From an uncultured Collinsella sp. (GTDB lineage: Bacteria > Actinomycetota > Coriobacteriia > Coriobacteriales > Coriobacteriaceae), in NCBI GenBank assembly GCA_902494035.1, contig CABURV010000007.1, forward strand, positions 1-44,109: DNA of 44,109 nt. Reading direction: 5' to 3'. Positions within the stretch are counted from its first letter, which is position 1, and each line of letters starts with the position of its first letter. Of the stretch, positions 36,063 through 44,065 are shown piece by piece. The position numbers and the translations under genes were made by a program. The notes beneath the pieces were generated by a model. It saw only the letters and a list, made by a program, of their open reading frames with translations. It was not told the origin of the DNA and did not search any database.

Positions 36063-36527
36063 ATGGCAGATCAGAAGCCGGTTGTCGGGATCATCATGGG
36101 CTCCAAGTCCGATCTGGGTGTTATGGAAGGCTGCACCGCCGAGCTCAAGGCGCTCGGTGTGCCCTATGAGCTCGTCATTGCGAGCGCACACCGCACACCG
36201 GCGAAGGTCCACGAGTGGGCTTCGACTGCTGCCGATCGCGGTATCAAAGTGATTATCGCCGCCGCCGGCAAGGCCGCTCACCTGGGTGGTGTCGTGGCCG
36301 CCTTTACGCCGCTGCCGGTTATCGGCGTACCTATGAAGACGAGTGACCTGGGCGGTATGGATTCGCTGCTGTCGATGGTGCAGATGCCTTCGGGCGTGCC
36401 CGTGGCCTGCGTTGCCATCAACGGCGCCAAGAACGCCGCCATCTATGCCACACAGATTCTGGGTGCTTGCGACCCCGAGTACCGCAAGGTTATCGAGAAG
36501 ATGAAGCAGGAGATGGCTGACGCCTAA
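36063..36527 (+). CDS. purE: N5-carboxyaminoimidazole ribonucleotide mutase
   Basis: PurE class I converts N5-CAIR to CAIR in purine synthesis (154 residues; family about 160). VGIIMGSKSDLGVM at the N-terminus, ELVIASAHRTPAKVHEWA, AAAGKAAHLGGVVAAFTPLPVIGVP, and the SLLSMVQMPSGVPVACVAINGAKNAAIYA stretch are diagnostic and include the substrate-phosphate and active-site His residues. I chose the ATG at 36063 (AGGAGGT eight bases upstream); a TTG two codons earlier is too close to the ribosome site. Partner purK is absent here. The sortase gene follows 35 bases later. Confidence 0.96.
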   Translation: MADQKPVVGIIMGSKSDLGVMEGCTAELKALGVPYELVIASAHRTPAKVHEWASTAADRGIKVIIAAAGKAAHLGGVVAAFTPLPVIGVPMKTSDLGGMDSLLSMVQMPSGVPVACVAINGAKNAAIYATQILGACDPEYRKVIEKMKQEMADA

Positions 36528-36562
36528 ACGTCCCGCCGTTTCACCGCAGTATAAGGAGAGCC

Positions 36563-37561
36563 ATGTCCGATTATCAGGGAAAACGATTCAAGGCTTCTCA
36601 GATTCCCGATCCGTCGAAGCCGGGTGCTGCCCGTGCGGCACAGCAGGGTCGGACATCCTCTCCTCAGCAGCCGCGCGCGCCGCGCCCCGTGACACCGGCG
36701 ACGCATCGTCGACAGGACGCGCCGGCCGCATATCGTCCTTCGTCTTATAGCTCCGCTAAGAAGCCGCCCCGGTCTTCATCGCATGCCGCGCCGTCGGATC
36801 GCACCGAGCCGCCGCGCAAAAAGCGCCACTCCATTATTCCCATTCTGCTCATCATCATCGGTATCGGTCTGATTGTCGCCGCCGCCGCTATTTTTATTAA
36901 TGCCCAGATTGGCTATAAGCAGGCGAGCGATTCGTATCAGAAAATCGAGAAGCAATATGTAAGCGATAAGGACGCCAGCGGCGTGCCGATTATCGACTTT
37001 GATGCGCTTGCTCAGACGAACCCCGAGATTGTGGGTTGGATTTACGTGCCGGGAACCAACATCAACTATCCCGTGGTGCAGACCAACAACAACTCCAAAT
37101 ACCTCAACACGCTGTTCGATGGCACGTCTAACGCCTCGGGTGCCATCTTCTTGGATAGCGATGACACCGCGCCGGGAATGGTCGACCAGCAGACCACGAT
37201 CTACGGCCACCATATGAACGATGGGTCGATGTTCAACGTGATTTCGGATACGACTGACCAGGCAACGTTCGATAGCATTGAATATGTGTACTACATCACG
37301 CGCGATGCGACGTATAAGTTGCGTCCGCTGGCGACCAAGGTGGTCGAGGACACGTATGCCAAGGCGCGCACGACCAATTTTGAGGGCGACGACGGACTCA
37401 AGAACTACCTGTCCGAGATGCTCGACGGCGCTTCTGCCGTGGCGAGTGATGCCACCGATCGTGCCGCTTCGGCAACTAAGGTTGTAACGCTTGTGACCTG
37501 TCGTTCGCTGTCGCTGAGCAACACACGCGCCGTCATGGTGCTCACGCCGGTCGAGGAATAA
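36563..37561 (+). CDS. Class B sortase
   Basis: A 332-residue membrane-anchored transpeptidase that would cleave sorting signals and attach proteins to the wall or to pili. A long basic, proline/serine-rich cytoplasmic N-terminus (1-90) precedes one transmembrane helix (about 91-113). The sortase B core has NPEIVGWIYVPGTNINYPVVQ and GAIFLDSDD, the catalytic H216 in IYGHHMNDGSMF, C313 in VTLVTCRS and R322 in SNTRAVMVL. AAGGAG lies five bases before the ATG. It is the only sortase seen here, while three surface proteins with sorting signals are encoded. Its position directly after purE is unusual and gives no functional clue. Confidence 0.93.
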   Translation: MSDYQGKRFKASQIPDPSKPGAARAAQQGRTSSPQQPRAPRPVTPATHRRQDAPAAYRPSSYSSAKKPPRSSSHAAPSDRTEPPRKKRHSIIPILLIIIGIGLIVAAAAIFINAQIGYKQASDSYQKIEKQYVSDKDASGVPIIDFDALAQTNPEIVGWIYVPGTNINYPVVQTNNNSKYLNTLFDGTSNASGAIFLDSDDTAPGMVDQQTTIYGHHMNDGSMFNVISDTTDQATFDSIEYVYYITRDATYKLRPLATKVVEDTYAKARTTNFEGDDGLKNYLSEMLDGASAVASDATDRAASATKVVTLVTCRSLSLSNTRAVMVLTPVEE

Positions 37562-37628
37562 GTTGTTCGAGAGTAGCTAAAAAGGCCCCGTCCCAAATTG
37601 GCTACTCGACGACGGTAAGGGAGAAATG

Positions 37629-38045
37629 ATGCTCGAGAGTGGCAAATTGATGCCTTCGATTGATGCTTGGCTGCGCGAGGCCAAGGCCGATGCTTCGGCG
37701 GCAGGCTGTGGGATGTATCTGACGCATAACGGTGTGGTGCGCGCGACGCCCAAGGCTGAGGTGCGCGGAGTCGAGACCGATGGCGTGGCGCCTGGGCATA
37801 AGGTGGGCGGCATGGTGTTTGGCTTCGATGCTCAGAAGGTGCAGGCTGCTATCGAGGCGACGCGTGCGATGCCGGGTATCGGCTATGTGCGTGTGTGGCT
37901 GGCAAGCGGCGAGCTTGCCGTAGGTGACGACATCATGCTCGTGCTCATCGGCGGGGACATTCGCCCGCACGTGGTCGATGCGCTGCAGGCGCTCGTTGGC
38001 ACCATTAAGAACGAATGCGTGAGTGAGGTCGAGCGCGAGGCGTAG
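37629..38045 (+). CDS. MoaE-like protein (molybdopterin synthase large-subunit fold)
   Basis: A 138-residue protein resembling MoaE, which adds sulfur to precursor Z in molybdenum cofactor synthesis. The resemblance lies in GCGMYLTHNGVVRATPKAEV near the N-terminus, the GIGYVRVWLASGELAVGDDIMLVLIGG strand pair, and a helix AALQALVGTIKNE. The usual C-terminal catalytic segment (WK-x-E type lysines) is missing and the protein is slightly shorter than the family (about 140-150). It may thus be a degenerate or re-purposed paralogue. I prefer ATG 37629 (AAGGGAG five bases upstream) to the ATG one codon earlier. No other moa gene is nearby. Confidence 0.55.
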   Translation: MLESGKLMPSIDAWLREAKADASAAGCGMYLTHNGVVRATPKAEVRGVETDGVAPGHKVGGMVFGFDAQKVQAAIEATRAMPGIGYVRVWLASGELAVGDDIMLVLIGGDIRPHVVDALQALVGTIKNECVSEVEREA

Positions 38046-38075
38046 AGGCTTGCGTCGATAGAAGGATCGTTTATA

Positions 38076-38114
38076 AAAATGCCCACCGGTACGTGTGATA
38101 CCGGCGGGCATTTT
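38076..38114. terminator. Bidirectional terminator between convergent genes
   Basis: Arms 38076-38091 and 38099-38114 form a 16-bp stem with one mismatch and a seven-base loop. TTTT lies at the 3' end on both strands. It separates the MoaE-like gene and the minus-strand membrane gene. Confidence 0.85.
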
Positions 38115-38135
38115 GCGTTTTGGGCGCGGTGGGCG

Positions 38136-39365
38136 CTACACGCGCGTCGCATCCTTGGGGCTCATGGTCATGCTCTGGAAGCGGTTTTCCATGTACTCGT
38201 TATCGAAGTGCTCTCCGTAGAACTGTGCGACGGGAATGTCCGGCTCCGTGCCGTTAACGCGCTGGTACCAGTAGTCGAGCGACTGCAGCGTCATGACGCC
38301 GTCGACCAGCATGATAACGGTAAAGATGACGGTGGCCGAGTAGCGGCTCTTCCAGGGAATCATGTTGATGAGCTTGAGCAATCTGGGCAGCAGCAATTTG
38401 ATCCAGATAAGTCCGCCCAGGCCCCACAGGCAGGCGAAGCCCGTGCAGGTGCGTCCGCCCGTGAGGACCACGAGCGGATCGGGCAAACCGAACAGCGTTA
38501 TGTGCGAGTAGCTCCACGAGACCACGCCAAACGCGGTCTGCATAAACCAGCCCACGAACACCTCAAAGCTGGCGCCGAGCAGGGCGCTCACCAGGAAAAT
38601 GATGATGGGGTTCTTTTTGTAGAAGCGGTTAAGCACCATGGTCATGAGCACGGCGCCAAATCCGTAGATGGGGCTGAAGGGGCCAAACAGCATGCCGGCG
38701 CGGTTCTGATAGACGCCCGGGTCGTTGACTGTCATGTGCCAGATGTCCTCGGCGATCAGGCCGAGTATGCAGCAGACAAAGAACACCCAGAACAGGTTGA
38801 AGTAGTTGAGCTTGATGTAGCCCTCGCCGGTTTCATCGCGGCCGAGCATGCCCTCGGCGGCGGCGTCGCGGTCGAGCATCTCCTGCAGGCGGCGCTGCAG
38901 TTCGCGCTCCTGACGAAGCGTGGGGTCGACGGTTGCCGAAAGTGCAACGAGGATGCCGAGCTGGATCGCGGGACGCAGCAGGAAGGGCCCGATGCCCTGG
39001 AGCATCACGTCGACCAAAAGCTCGACGACGGTGAATGCAATAAGGATGTAGGACAGGCGGGCGGCGTTGCGGCGCTGGTTTTTGATAAGGTCCAGGCCAA
39101 AGATGATTAGGATGACGGCACTTGCCGCAGAGAGCATGATGCCGGCGACGATAAGGCCGACTGCGACGAGCGTGTTGTCGCCGAGCTTTTCGGTGGCGTT
39201 GCCGTTAACAAGTGCCGTGATGACCTGCCACATAAAGGCAGCGACCGACGGGAGCGTGCCCACGCCGGAAAGGATGCACAGGACGGCGTACACCTTAATG
39301 ATGAGGGGGATCTTCTTGACCTCCGTGGCGCTGGGGACGCTGGGGTCGAGTTCGTTTCGATCCAT
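38136..39365 (-). CDS. Putative ABC-transporter type IV (CmpB) family membrane protein
   Basis: A 409-residue polytopic membrane protein. The C-terminal half carries the PF06541 (putative ABC-transporter type IV, CmpB) pattern: FWVFFVCCILGLIAEDIWHM, then GMLFGPFSPIYGFGAVLMTMVLN and SALLGASFEVFVGWFMQTAFGVVSWSYS. The N-terminal half has four hydrophobic segments, and a charged coiled linker (RQERELQRRLQEMLDRDAAAEGM) joins them. The transport role and substrate are not established for this family. AAAGG lies upstream of the ATG and a good promoter precedes it, so it is a single-gene unit divergent from purF. Confidence 0.8.
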   Translation of the reverse strand: MDRNELDPSVPSATEVKKIPLIIKVYAVLCILSGVGTLPSVAAFMWQVITALVNGNATEKLGDNTLVAVGLIVAGIMLSAASAVILIIFGLDLIKNQRRNAARLSYILIAFTVVELLVDVMLQGIGPFLLRPAIQLGILVALSATVDPTLRQERELQRRLQEMLDRDAAAEGMLGRDETGEGYIKLNYFNLFWVFFVCCILGLIAEDIWHMTVNDPGVYQNRAGMLFGPFSPIYGFGAVLMTMVLNRFYKKNPIIIFLVSALLGASFEVFVGWFMQTAFGVVSWSYSHITLFGLPDPLVVLTGGRTCTGFACLWGLGGLIWIKLLLPRLLKLINMIPWKSRYSATVIFTVIMLVDGVMTLQSLDYWYQRVNGTEPDIPVAQFYGEHFDNEYMENRFQSMTMSPKDATRV

Positions 39366-39391
39366 ACAGAACCTTTCTCGCTTTGTTGTAG

Positions 39392-39420
39392 GTTATAAGG
39401 ATACGCCGCCGACCTGCCAA
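39392..39420 (-). promoter_or_regulatory. Promoter of the CmpB-family gene
   Basis: On the minus strand TTGGCA (39420-39415, five of six) and TATAAC (39397-39392, five of six) are spaced by 17 bases, 27 bases before the ATG. Confidence 0.7.
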
Positions 39421-39581
39421 AAGACAGGACGAACGTCCCAATTGCAACTTTGTAATCCCCAACGGTGGACGCGGCGGCCATCTGGGGGGCGCGGGCGCTT
39501 GCACTGGACAGACCGATAAAATGTTTGGCAACAAAACTGATTATTAGCTCGGTGGGCTTTTAAAAAGCGCTGCTCATGCGC

Positions 39582-39610
39582 TGGGGAGCACGTCGCGCCG
39601 TGCGTATAAT
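39582..39610 (+). promoter_or_regulatory. Promoter of purF
   Basis: A perfect TATAAT (39605-39610) with TGGGGA (39582-39587) at 17-base spacing, 43 bases before the purF ATG. The rest of the 287-base divergent region (39366-39652) shows nothing else that I can name. Confidence 0.6.
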
Positions 39611-39652
39611 AAGGCGGGTAACGCCAAAAATACGAGGCTCTGAGGGGATACC

Positions 39653-41323
39653 ATGTCTCAAGAAACCATCCGCGCGGCCGAGCGTGCCGCGGGACAGGTG
39701 AACACCATGTCGACGTATGATCCGGACTCCGACCAGCTGCATGAGGAATGTGGCATTTTCGGCGTATGGGCGCCCGATCGCGACGTGGCTCGACTGACGT
39801 ACTTTGGCCTGCGTGCGCTGCAGCACCGTGGCCAGGAATCGGCTGGAATCGCCGTGGGTGACGGCGGCACGGTTATGGTCCGCAAAGATCTGGGCCTGCT
39901 CGACCGCGTGTTCTCCAACGCCGACCTGTCGACGCTCTCCGGCCAGCTGGCCGTGGGTCATGTGCGCTACGGCACTGCCGGCGCCAAGAGCTGGGAAGCC
40001 TCTCAGCCGCACCTCTCTACCATCAATAGCGTCATTATCGCGCTCGCGCACAACGGCACCCTCGTCAACACCGACGAGCTGCGCCGTCAGCTGATCGAGC
40101 TGGGCGTGCCGTTCCTCTCCAATTCGGATTCCGAGGTCGCGACCAAGCTTATCGGCTACTTTACCCAGCGTACGGGCCACCTGCGCGAGGGTATTCGCAA
40201 GACCATGGAGCTCGTGCGCGGCGGCTACGCCATGACGCTCATCAACGAGCAGGCGCTCTACGCATTTCGCGATCCACACGGCATTCGCCCGCTCGTGCTG
40301 GGCAAGCTGGTGGACGAGGGTCTGGACCAGGCCGATGCCGCAGCCGTTTCGCAGCTGCCGTCGCAGGACGGCGCCGCGACGGTCGACTCCGCCGTCCGTG
40401 TCACGCGCGCCGGCGGCTGGGTCGTTGCTTCCGAGACCTGCGCACTCGACATCGTGGGTGCCGAGTACGTCCGTGACGTCCGTCCCGGCGAGATCTTGCG
40501 CATCAGCGCCGAGGGCCTGGTATCCGAGCAGGGCGTGCCTGCAGCCGAAGAGCCCGCCAACTGCATCTTTGAGCAGGTCTACTTTGCCCGCCCCGACTCC
40601 ATCATGAACGGCAAGAGCGTCTATGCCTGCCGTTACGACATGGGTCGTCAGCTGGCACATGAGGAGCCTGTCGAGGCCGACCTGGTCATCGGCGTGCCCG
40701 ACTCCGGCCTGCCGCCTGCGGAGGGGTATTCGCACGAGAGCGGTATTCCCTTTGGCGAGGGCCTTATCAAGAACCGCTACGTGGGCCGTACGTTTATCGA
40801 GCCTACGCAGGAGTTGCGCGCCATGGGCGTGCGTATGAAACTCAACCCGCTGCGCGACAACATCGAGGGCAAGCGCCTGGTCGTCATCGACGACTCCATC
40901 GTGCGCGGCACCACCATGGTGCAGCTCGTCAAGATGCTGCGCAACGCCGGCGCCAAGGAGATTCATATCCGCATCAACTCGCCCGAGGTCATCTGGCCGT
41001 GCTTCTACGGTATCGATACCGACGTGCAGTCGCAGCTTATCAGCGCCAACAAGACGGTCGACGAGATTTGCGAGTATATCGGCGCCGATTCGCTGGCCTT
41101 CCTTTCGGTCGAGGGCCTGCTTAAGGTCATGCCCAAGGGCGGTTACTGCGATGCGTGCTTTACCGGCCGCTACCCCGTGGCGATTCCCGAGAGCTTTGGC
41201 CGCGACAAGTTTATGGAGGGCTTTAAGCCCCGCAACCTGGACAAGCCGCTGCACTTTGACGACGACGCCGTGATCGAGAAATACGACGACCGCAGCTGGG
41301 AAGAGGAGCACGGCGAGGCATAA
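39653..41323 (+). CDS. purF: Amidophosphoribosyltransferase
   Basis: PurF makes phosphoribosylamine from PRPP and glutamine, the committed step of purine synthesis (556 residues; usual about 470-510). The N-terminal nucleophile is C33 in HEECGIFGV, exposed after propeptide removal. LRALQHRGQESAGIAV, VGHVRYGT, the PRPP loop VVIDDSIVRGTTM and the Bacillus-type iron-sulfur cysteines are present (PANCIFEQVYF, VIWPCFYG, GGYCDACFTG). The ATG at 39653 has GAGGGG five bases upstream and gives a 32-residue propeptide, longer than the 11 of Bacillus; ATG 39707 would give 14 but has a weak site. The C-terminus extends about 50 residues beyond the core. It leads the purF-purM-purN set. Confidence 0.95.
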   Translation: MSQETIRAAERAAGQVNTMSTYDPDSDQLHEECGIFGVWAPDRDVARLTYFGLRALQHRGQESAGIAVGDGGTVMVRKDLGLLDRVFSNADLSTLSGQLAVGHVRYGTAGAKSWEASQPHLSTINSVIIALAHNGTLVNTDELRRQLIELGVPFLSNSDSEVATKLIGYFTQRTGHLREGIRKTMELVRGGYAMTLINEQALYAFRDPHGIRPLVLGKLVDEGLDQADAAAVSQLPSQDGAATVDSAVRVTRAGGWVVASETCALDIVGAEYVRDVRPGEILRISAEGLVSEQGVPAAEEPANCIFEQVYFARPDSIMNGKSVYACRYDMGRQLAHEEPVEADLVIGVPDSGLPPAEGYSHESGIPFGEGLIKNRYVGRTFIEPTQELRAMGVRMKLNPLRDNIEGKRLVVIDDSIVRGTTMVQLVKMLRNAGAKEIHIRINSPEVIWPCFYGIDTDVQSQLISANKTVDEICEYIGADSLAFLSVEGLLKVMPKGGYCDACFTGRYPVAIPESFGRDKFMEGFKPRNLDKPLHFDDDAVIEKYDDRSWEEEHGEA

Positions 41324-41362
41324 AACCTGCCATATGGGGACAGGTTTATTTTGGTAGGTTTT
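41322..41362 (+). terminator. Possible terminator after purF, including a third GGGGAC-type motif
   Basis: AAAACCTGCC (41322-41331) pairs with GGTAGGTTTT (41353-41362) at nine of ten positions; an inner AAACCTG/CAGGTTT pair is an alternative. The segment 41336-41357 begins GGGGACAGGTTTA and resembles the dispersed 22-bp motif. A weak TTGATA (41376-41381) upstream of purM could be a promoter -35. Confidence 0.4.
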
Positions 41363-41480
41363 ACCTGCTGTTTTGTTGATATGACGGCGCGTGCTGTTAT
41401 GGCGCGCGCCGAAATGAACGCAACTATGAGCACCGTTTGGCGCCCGTGCGGCGCCACGGTAGTGGGAGAGGAAGGCTCAG

Positions 41481-42584
41481 ATGAGCGACAGCAAGCATGT
41501 GACGTACGAGGACGCCGGCGTCGATACCGCCGAGGGCGGCCGCGCCGTCGACGCGATTAAGCAGATGGTCAAGGATACCAATCGCCCCGAGGTTATCGGC
41601 GGCATCGGCGGCTTCGGTGGTTTGTTCTCGGCTGCCGCGCTTAAGGATATGGAAGACCCGATTCTGATTAGCGGTACCGACGGCGTGGGCACCAAGCTCG
41701 TGCTCGCCCAGATCATGGACCGTCACGAGACGGTTGGCCAGGACCTGGTCGCTATGTGCGTCAACGATATTCTGGCTTCGGGCGCCGAGCCGCTGTTCTT
41801 CCTGGACTACGTTGCCATCGGTCACATCGAGGCCGAGCACATGGCAAAGATTATCAAGGGTGTGGCCGACGGCTGCAAGCTCGCGGGCTGCGCGCTCGTG
41901 GGCGGTGAGATGGCCGAGCACCCGGGCGTCATGGCTCCTGCCGACTACGACCTTGCCGGATTTACCGTGGGCGTCGTCGACCGTCCCAAGATGCTCGACC
42001 CCGCAAACGTCCGCCCGGGCGATGTGATCCTGGGCCTGCCTTCCACCGGCGTGCACTCCAACGGCTACTCGCTCGTGCGTAAGGTCATTGGCGTCGACGG
42101 CGTTAAGCCGGGCACGCCCGAGGCCGTCGCTAAGGCCGAGGAGCTGAGCCGTCCGCTCGAGGAGCTCGGCGGTGCATCGCTGGCAGACGCTCTGTTGGCC
42201 CCCACGCGCATCTACGTCAAGCCGATCCTGGAGCTGCTGCGCGGCGGCGCCAACGTGCACGCCATCGCCCACATCACTGGCGGCGGTATTACCGAGAACC
42301 TCAACCGTGCGCTCGCCGATGACGTCGACGCCGTGGTCACCCGCAACGGTGCCGAGATGGGTTGGGACGTTCCGCCCGTCATCACCTACGTGTCGCGCCA
42401 GGCCGAGCTTGCGCCCAACGAGGCATGCAAGACCTTCAACATGGGCGTCGGCCTGTGTCTGATCGTCGCCCCCGAGGACGAGGCCGCCGTGACCGAGGCA
42501 CTGGTCGCGCTGGGCGAGAAGCCGTTCCGCGTGGGCGAGTGCGTCGAGGGTTCCGGTAAGGTCGTGTACTCCGATGAGCGCTAA
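41481..42584 (+). CDS. purM: Phosphoribosylformylglycinamidine cyclo-ligase (AIR synthetase)
   Basis: PurM closes the imidazole ring of FGAM with ATP to give AIR (367 residues; family about 340-350). VTYEDAGVDTAEGGRAVDAIKQMV at the N-terminus, then GGFGGLFSAAALKDMEDPILISGTDGVGTKLVLA, CVNDILASGAEPLFFLDYVA, GCALVGGEMAEHPGVM and LPSTGVHSNGYSLVRKV are diagnostic. GAGGAAGG lies six bases before the ATG. purN begins inside its last codons, so translation is coupled. Confidence 0.97.
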   Translation: MSDSKHVTYEDAGVDTAEGGRAVDAIKQMVKDTNRPEVIGGIGGFGGLFSAAALKDMEDPILISGTDGVGTKLVLAQIMDRHETVGQDLVAMCVNDILASGAEPLFFLDYVAIGHIEAEHMAKIIKGVADGCKLAGCALVGGEMAEHPGVMAPADYDLAGFTVGVVDRPKMLDPANVRPGDVILGLPSTGVHSNGYSLVRKVIGVDGVKPGTPEAVAKAEELSRPLEELGGASLADALLAPTRIYVKPILELLRGGANVHAIAHITGGGITENLNRALADDVDAVVTRNGAEMGWDVPPVITYVSRQAELAPNEACKTFNMGVGLCLIVAPEDEAAVTEALVALGEKPFRVGECVEGSGKVVYSDER

Positions 42585-43275
42585 CGAGCAGATGGCTGCT
42601 GCCGAGGGCCTGGACTTTGTGCCCTATACCCGTCCGACTGGCACCGATACGGCTGAGCCGCTCAAGATCGGTGTGCTCATCAGCGGTTCGGGTACCAACC
42701 TGCAAGCGCTGATCGATCTGATTGCCGCCGGCAAGCTCAACGCTTCTATTGAGCTTGTGGTGTCGAGCCGTCCTTCGGCTAAGGGTTTGCAGCGCGCTGA
42801 GCGCGCGGGAATCCAGACGCTTACGCTGTCCAAGGATGTCTATGCCGACCCCATCGCCGCCGACGAGATCATCGCGCACGAGCTGCTCGAGCGCGGCTGC
42901 GAGTATGTGGTCATGGCCGGCTACATGCGCATGGTGCATACACCGCTGCTGGCGGCGTTTCCCAACCGCGTGGTCAACTTGCATCCGGCGCTGCTGCCGA
43001 GCTTTACCGGTGCGCATGCGATTGACGATGCCTTTGTGCGCGGCGTCAAGGTAACTGGCGTGACCGTGCATTTTGCCAACGAGGTCTACGACAACGGTCC
43101 CATCATCGCCCAGCGTGCGCTGGCTGTCGAGGAGGGCTGGGATGTCGACACGCTCGAGGAGCACATCCACGCGATTGAGCACGTGCTGTATCCCGAGGTC
43201 GTGCAAATGCTCGCCGACGGCCGCGTCCACGTGCTGGAGAGCGGCAAGGTCGCAATTGATGCGCCCCGCGGCTAG
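42574..43275 (+). CDS. purN: Phosphoribosylglycinamide formyltransferase
   Basis: PurN transfers a formyl group from 10-formyl-tetrahydrofolate to GAR (233 residues; family about 190-215). KIGVLISGSGTNLQALIDLIAAGKL is the folded N-terminus, followed by VMAGYMRMVHTPLLAAFPNRVVNLHPALLPSFTGAHA, which holds the active-site NLHPALLPSF, and the GVTVHFANEVYDNGPIIAQ strand. About 28 residues precede the usual start. The ATG at 42574 overlaps the purM stop by 11 bases, the normal sign of translational coupling. A weak AAGGT lies upstream. A terminator follows. Confidence 0.95.
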   Translation: MSANEQMAAAEGLDFVPYTRPTGTDTAEPLKIGVLISGSGTNLQALIDLIAAGKLNASIELVVSSRPSAKGLQRAERAGIQTLTLSKDVYADPIAADEIIAHELLERGCEYVVMAGYMRMVHTPLLAAFPNRVVNLHPALLPSFTGAHAIDDAFVRGVKVTGVTVHFANEVYDNGPIIAQRALAVEEGWDVDTLEEHIHAIEHVLYPEVVQMLADGRVHVLESGKVAIDAPRG

Positions 43276-43307
43276 CGGCGCACAGTACAATTTAGTTGAG
43301 TGGTCAG

Positions 43308-43350
43308 GGTGGTCATTGGCGCCAAGGCGCGCGTGGCCACCTTTTGTTTT
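43308..43350 (+). terminator. Terminator after purN
   Basis: GGTGGTCA (43308-43315) pairs with TGGCCACC (43334-43341) with a G-U pair, enclosing the palindrome TTGGCGCCAA, and TTTTGTTTT follows. Confidence 0.85.
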
Positions 43351-43361
43351 GGGTAGTCATC

Positions 43362-43373
43362 GGGGACGTTCTT
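43362..43373 (+). repeat. GGGGACGTTC-type short motif before EIIA
   Basis: GGGGACGTTCTT recurs as AGGGACGTTCCT at 43887-43898 on the far side of the EIIA gene, so a related palindrome-type motif flanks it. The similarity covers about 10 bases only. Confidence 0.35.
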
Positions 43374-43400
43374 GAATGACTAGGTGAGAGAGGTGAGCGC

Positions 43401-43865
43401 ATGGCGGATAACGAAGCGCTGTTTACGCCTGAGCTGGTGTTTTTTGATTGGGAGTGTGCGACGCCGGGTGAGGTGTTTGCGCAACTCGAGAGTGAGCTTG
43501 CTCCGCGCGGCTACATTGCCGACGGTTGGCTCGACGCCGTTCGCACGCGCGAGGATGCCTATCCCACGGGTCTTGCCATGCCGGCGGTAAACATTGCCAT
43601 TCCGCATACCGATCCGGGGTTTGTGGCCAAGCCCTATATCGCGGTGGTGAAGCCCGCCGCGCCCGTGATATTTAACGCTATGGCTGGCATGGGCGCTCCG
43701 GTGCCGGCGCAGATCGTCATCAACCTGGGCATTGCCGAGCCGGGCGGCCAGGTCGAGGCCCTGCAGGCGCTCATGAATATCTTTATGGACGCCGATGCCG
43801 CAGCCGACGTGCTCGGCCAGACCACGCCCCAGGGCATGGTCGACGCCATCCGCCGTCACTTCTAA
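43401..43865 (+). CDS. PTS sugar transporter subunit IIA (fructose/galactitol type)
   Basis: A 154-residue cytoplasmic EIIA domain that accepts phosphate from HPr and passes it to an EIIB. The active histidine is H69 in NIAIPHTDPGFV, the conserved N-x-AIPH motif of the fructose/mannitol-galactitol EIIA group; residue spacing and QIVINLGIAEPGGQVEALQALMNIF best match the galactitol-like branch. GAGAGGTG lies six bases before the ATG. Terminators and repeats isolate it, and no EIIB or EIIC follows within the window, so it stands alone here or was cut off by the IS110 element downstream. Confidence 0.9.
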   Translation: MADNEALFTPELVFFDWECATPGEVFAQLESELAPRGYIADGWLDAVRTREDAYPTGLAMPAVNIAIPHTDPGFVAKPYIAVVKPAAPVIFNAMAGMGAPVPAQIVINLGIAEPGGQVEALQALMNIFMDADAAADVLGQTTPQGMVDAIRRHF

Positions 43866-43877
43866 GGTGGGGCTAAA

Positions 43878-43942
43878 CCGGCACCTAGGGACGTTCCTTA
43901 TGTGCCGGCACTTGGGGACTGTCTCTAACTGTCGGCAGAGAC
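43878..43942. repeat. REP-like double hairpin between EIIA and the IS110 element
   Basis: CCGGCAC (43878-43884) pairs with GTGCCGG (43902-43908), and GTCTC (43921-43925) with GAGAC (43938-43942). GGGAC cores (43888-43892, 43914-43918) lie within and resemble the other dispersed motifs. No gene is present. Confidence 0.5.
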
Positions 43943-43969
43943 GATATGAGCAGGACATAAAAACATTGA

Positions 43970-44063
43970 GAGCCCCTGCTGCATGAAAGGCCGCGGATTA
44001 GGCCGACAATGGTGAGTGTCTAATTCAGCCGCGGCGGCCACGCCGCATTCATGGAAGGGGCTC
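43970..44063 (+). ncRNA. Structured IS110 leader, possible bridge RNA region
   Basis: The 94 bases before the transposase start fold in outline: GAGCCCCT (43970-43977) pairs with AGGGGCTC (44056-44063). Inside, GCCGCGG (43990-43996) pairs with CCGCGGC (44029-44035) and ATTAG (43997-44001) with CTAAT (44020-44024), leaving a bulge and an 18-base loop. The outer stem covers the ribosome site AAGGGG. IS110 elements are known to encode a bridge RNA in such a non-coding end. That this is one, and its borders, are inference. Confidence 0.45.
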
Positions 44064-44065
44064 CC

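Noticed and set aside
39366..39652. Purine riboswitch before purF
   Set aside because: No conserved three-way-junction core or matching loop-loop bases; only a normal promoter is visible.
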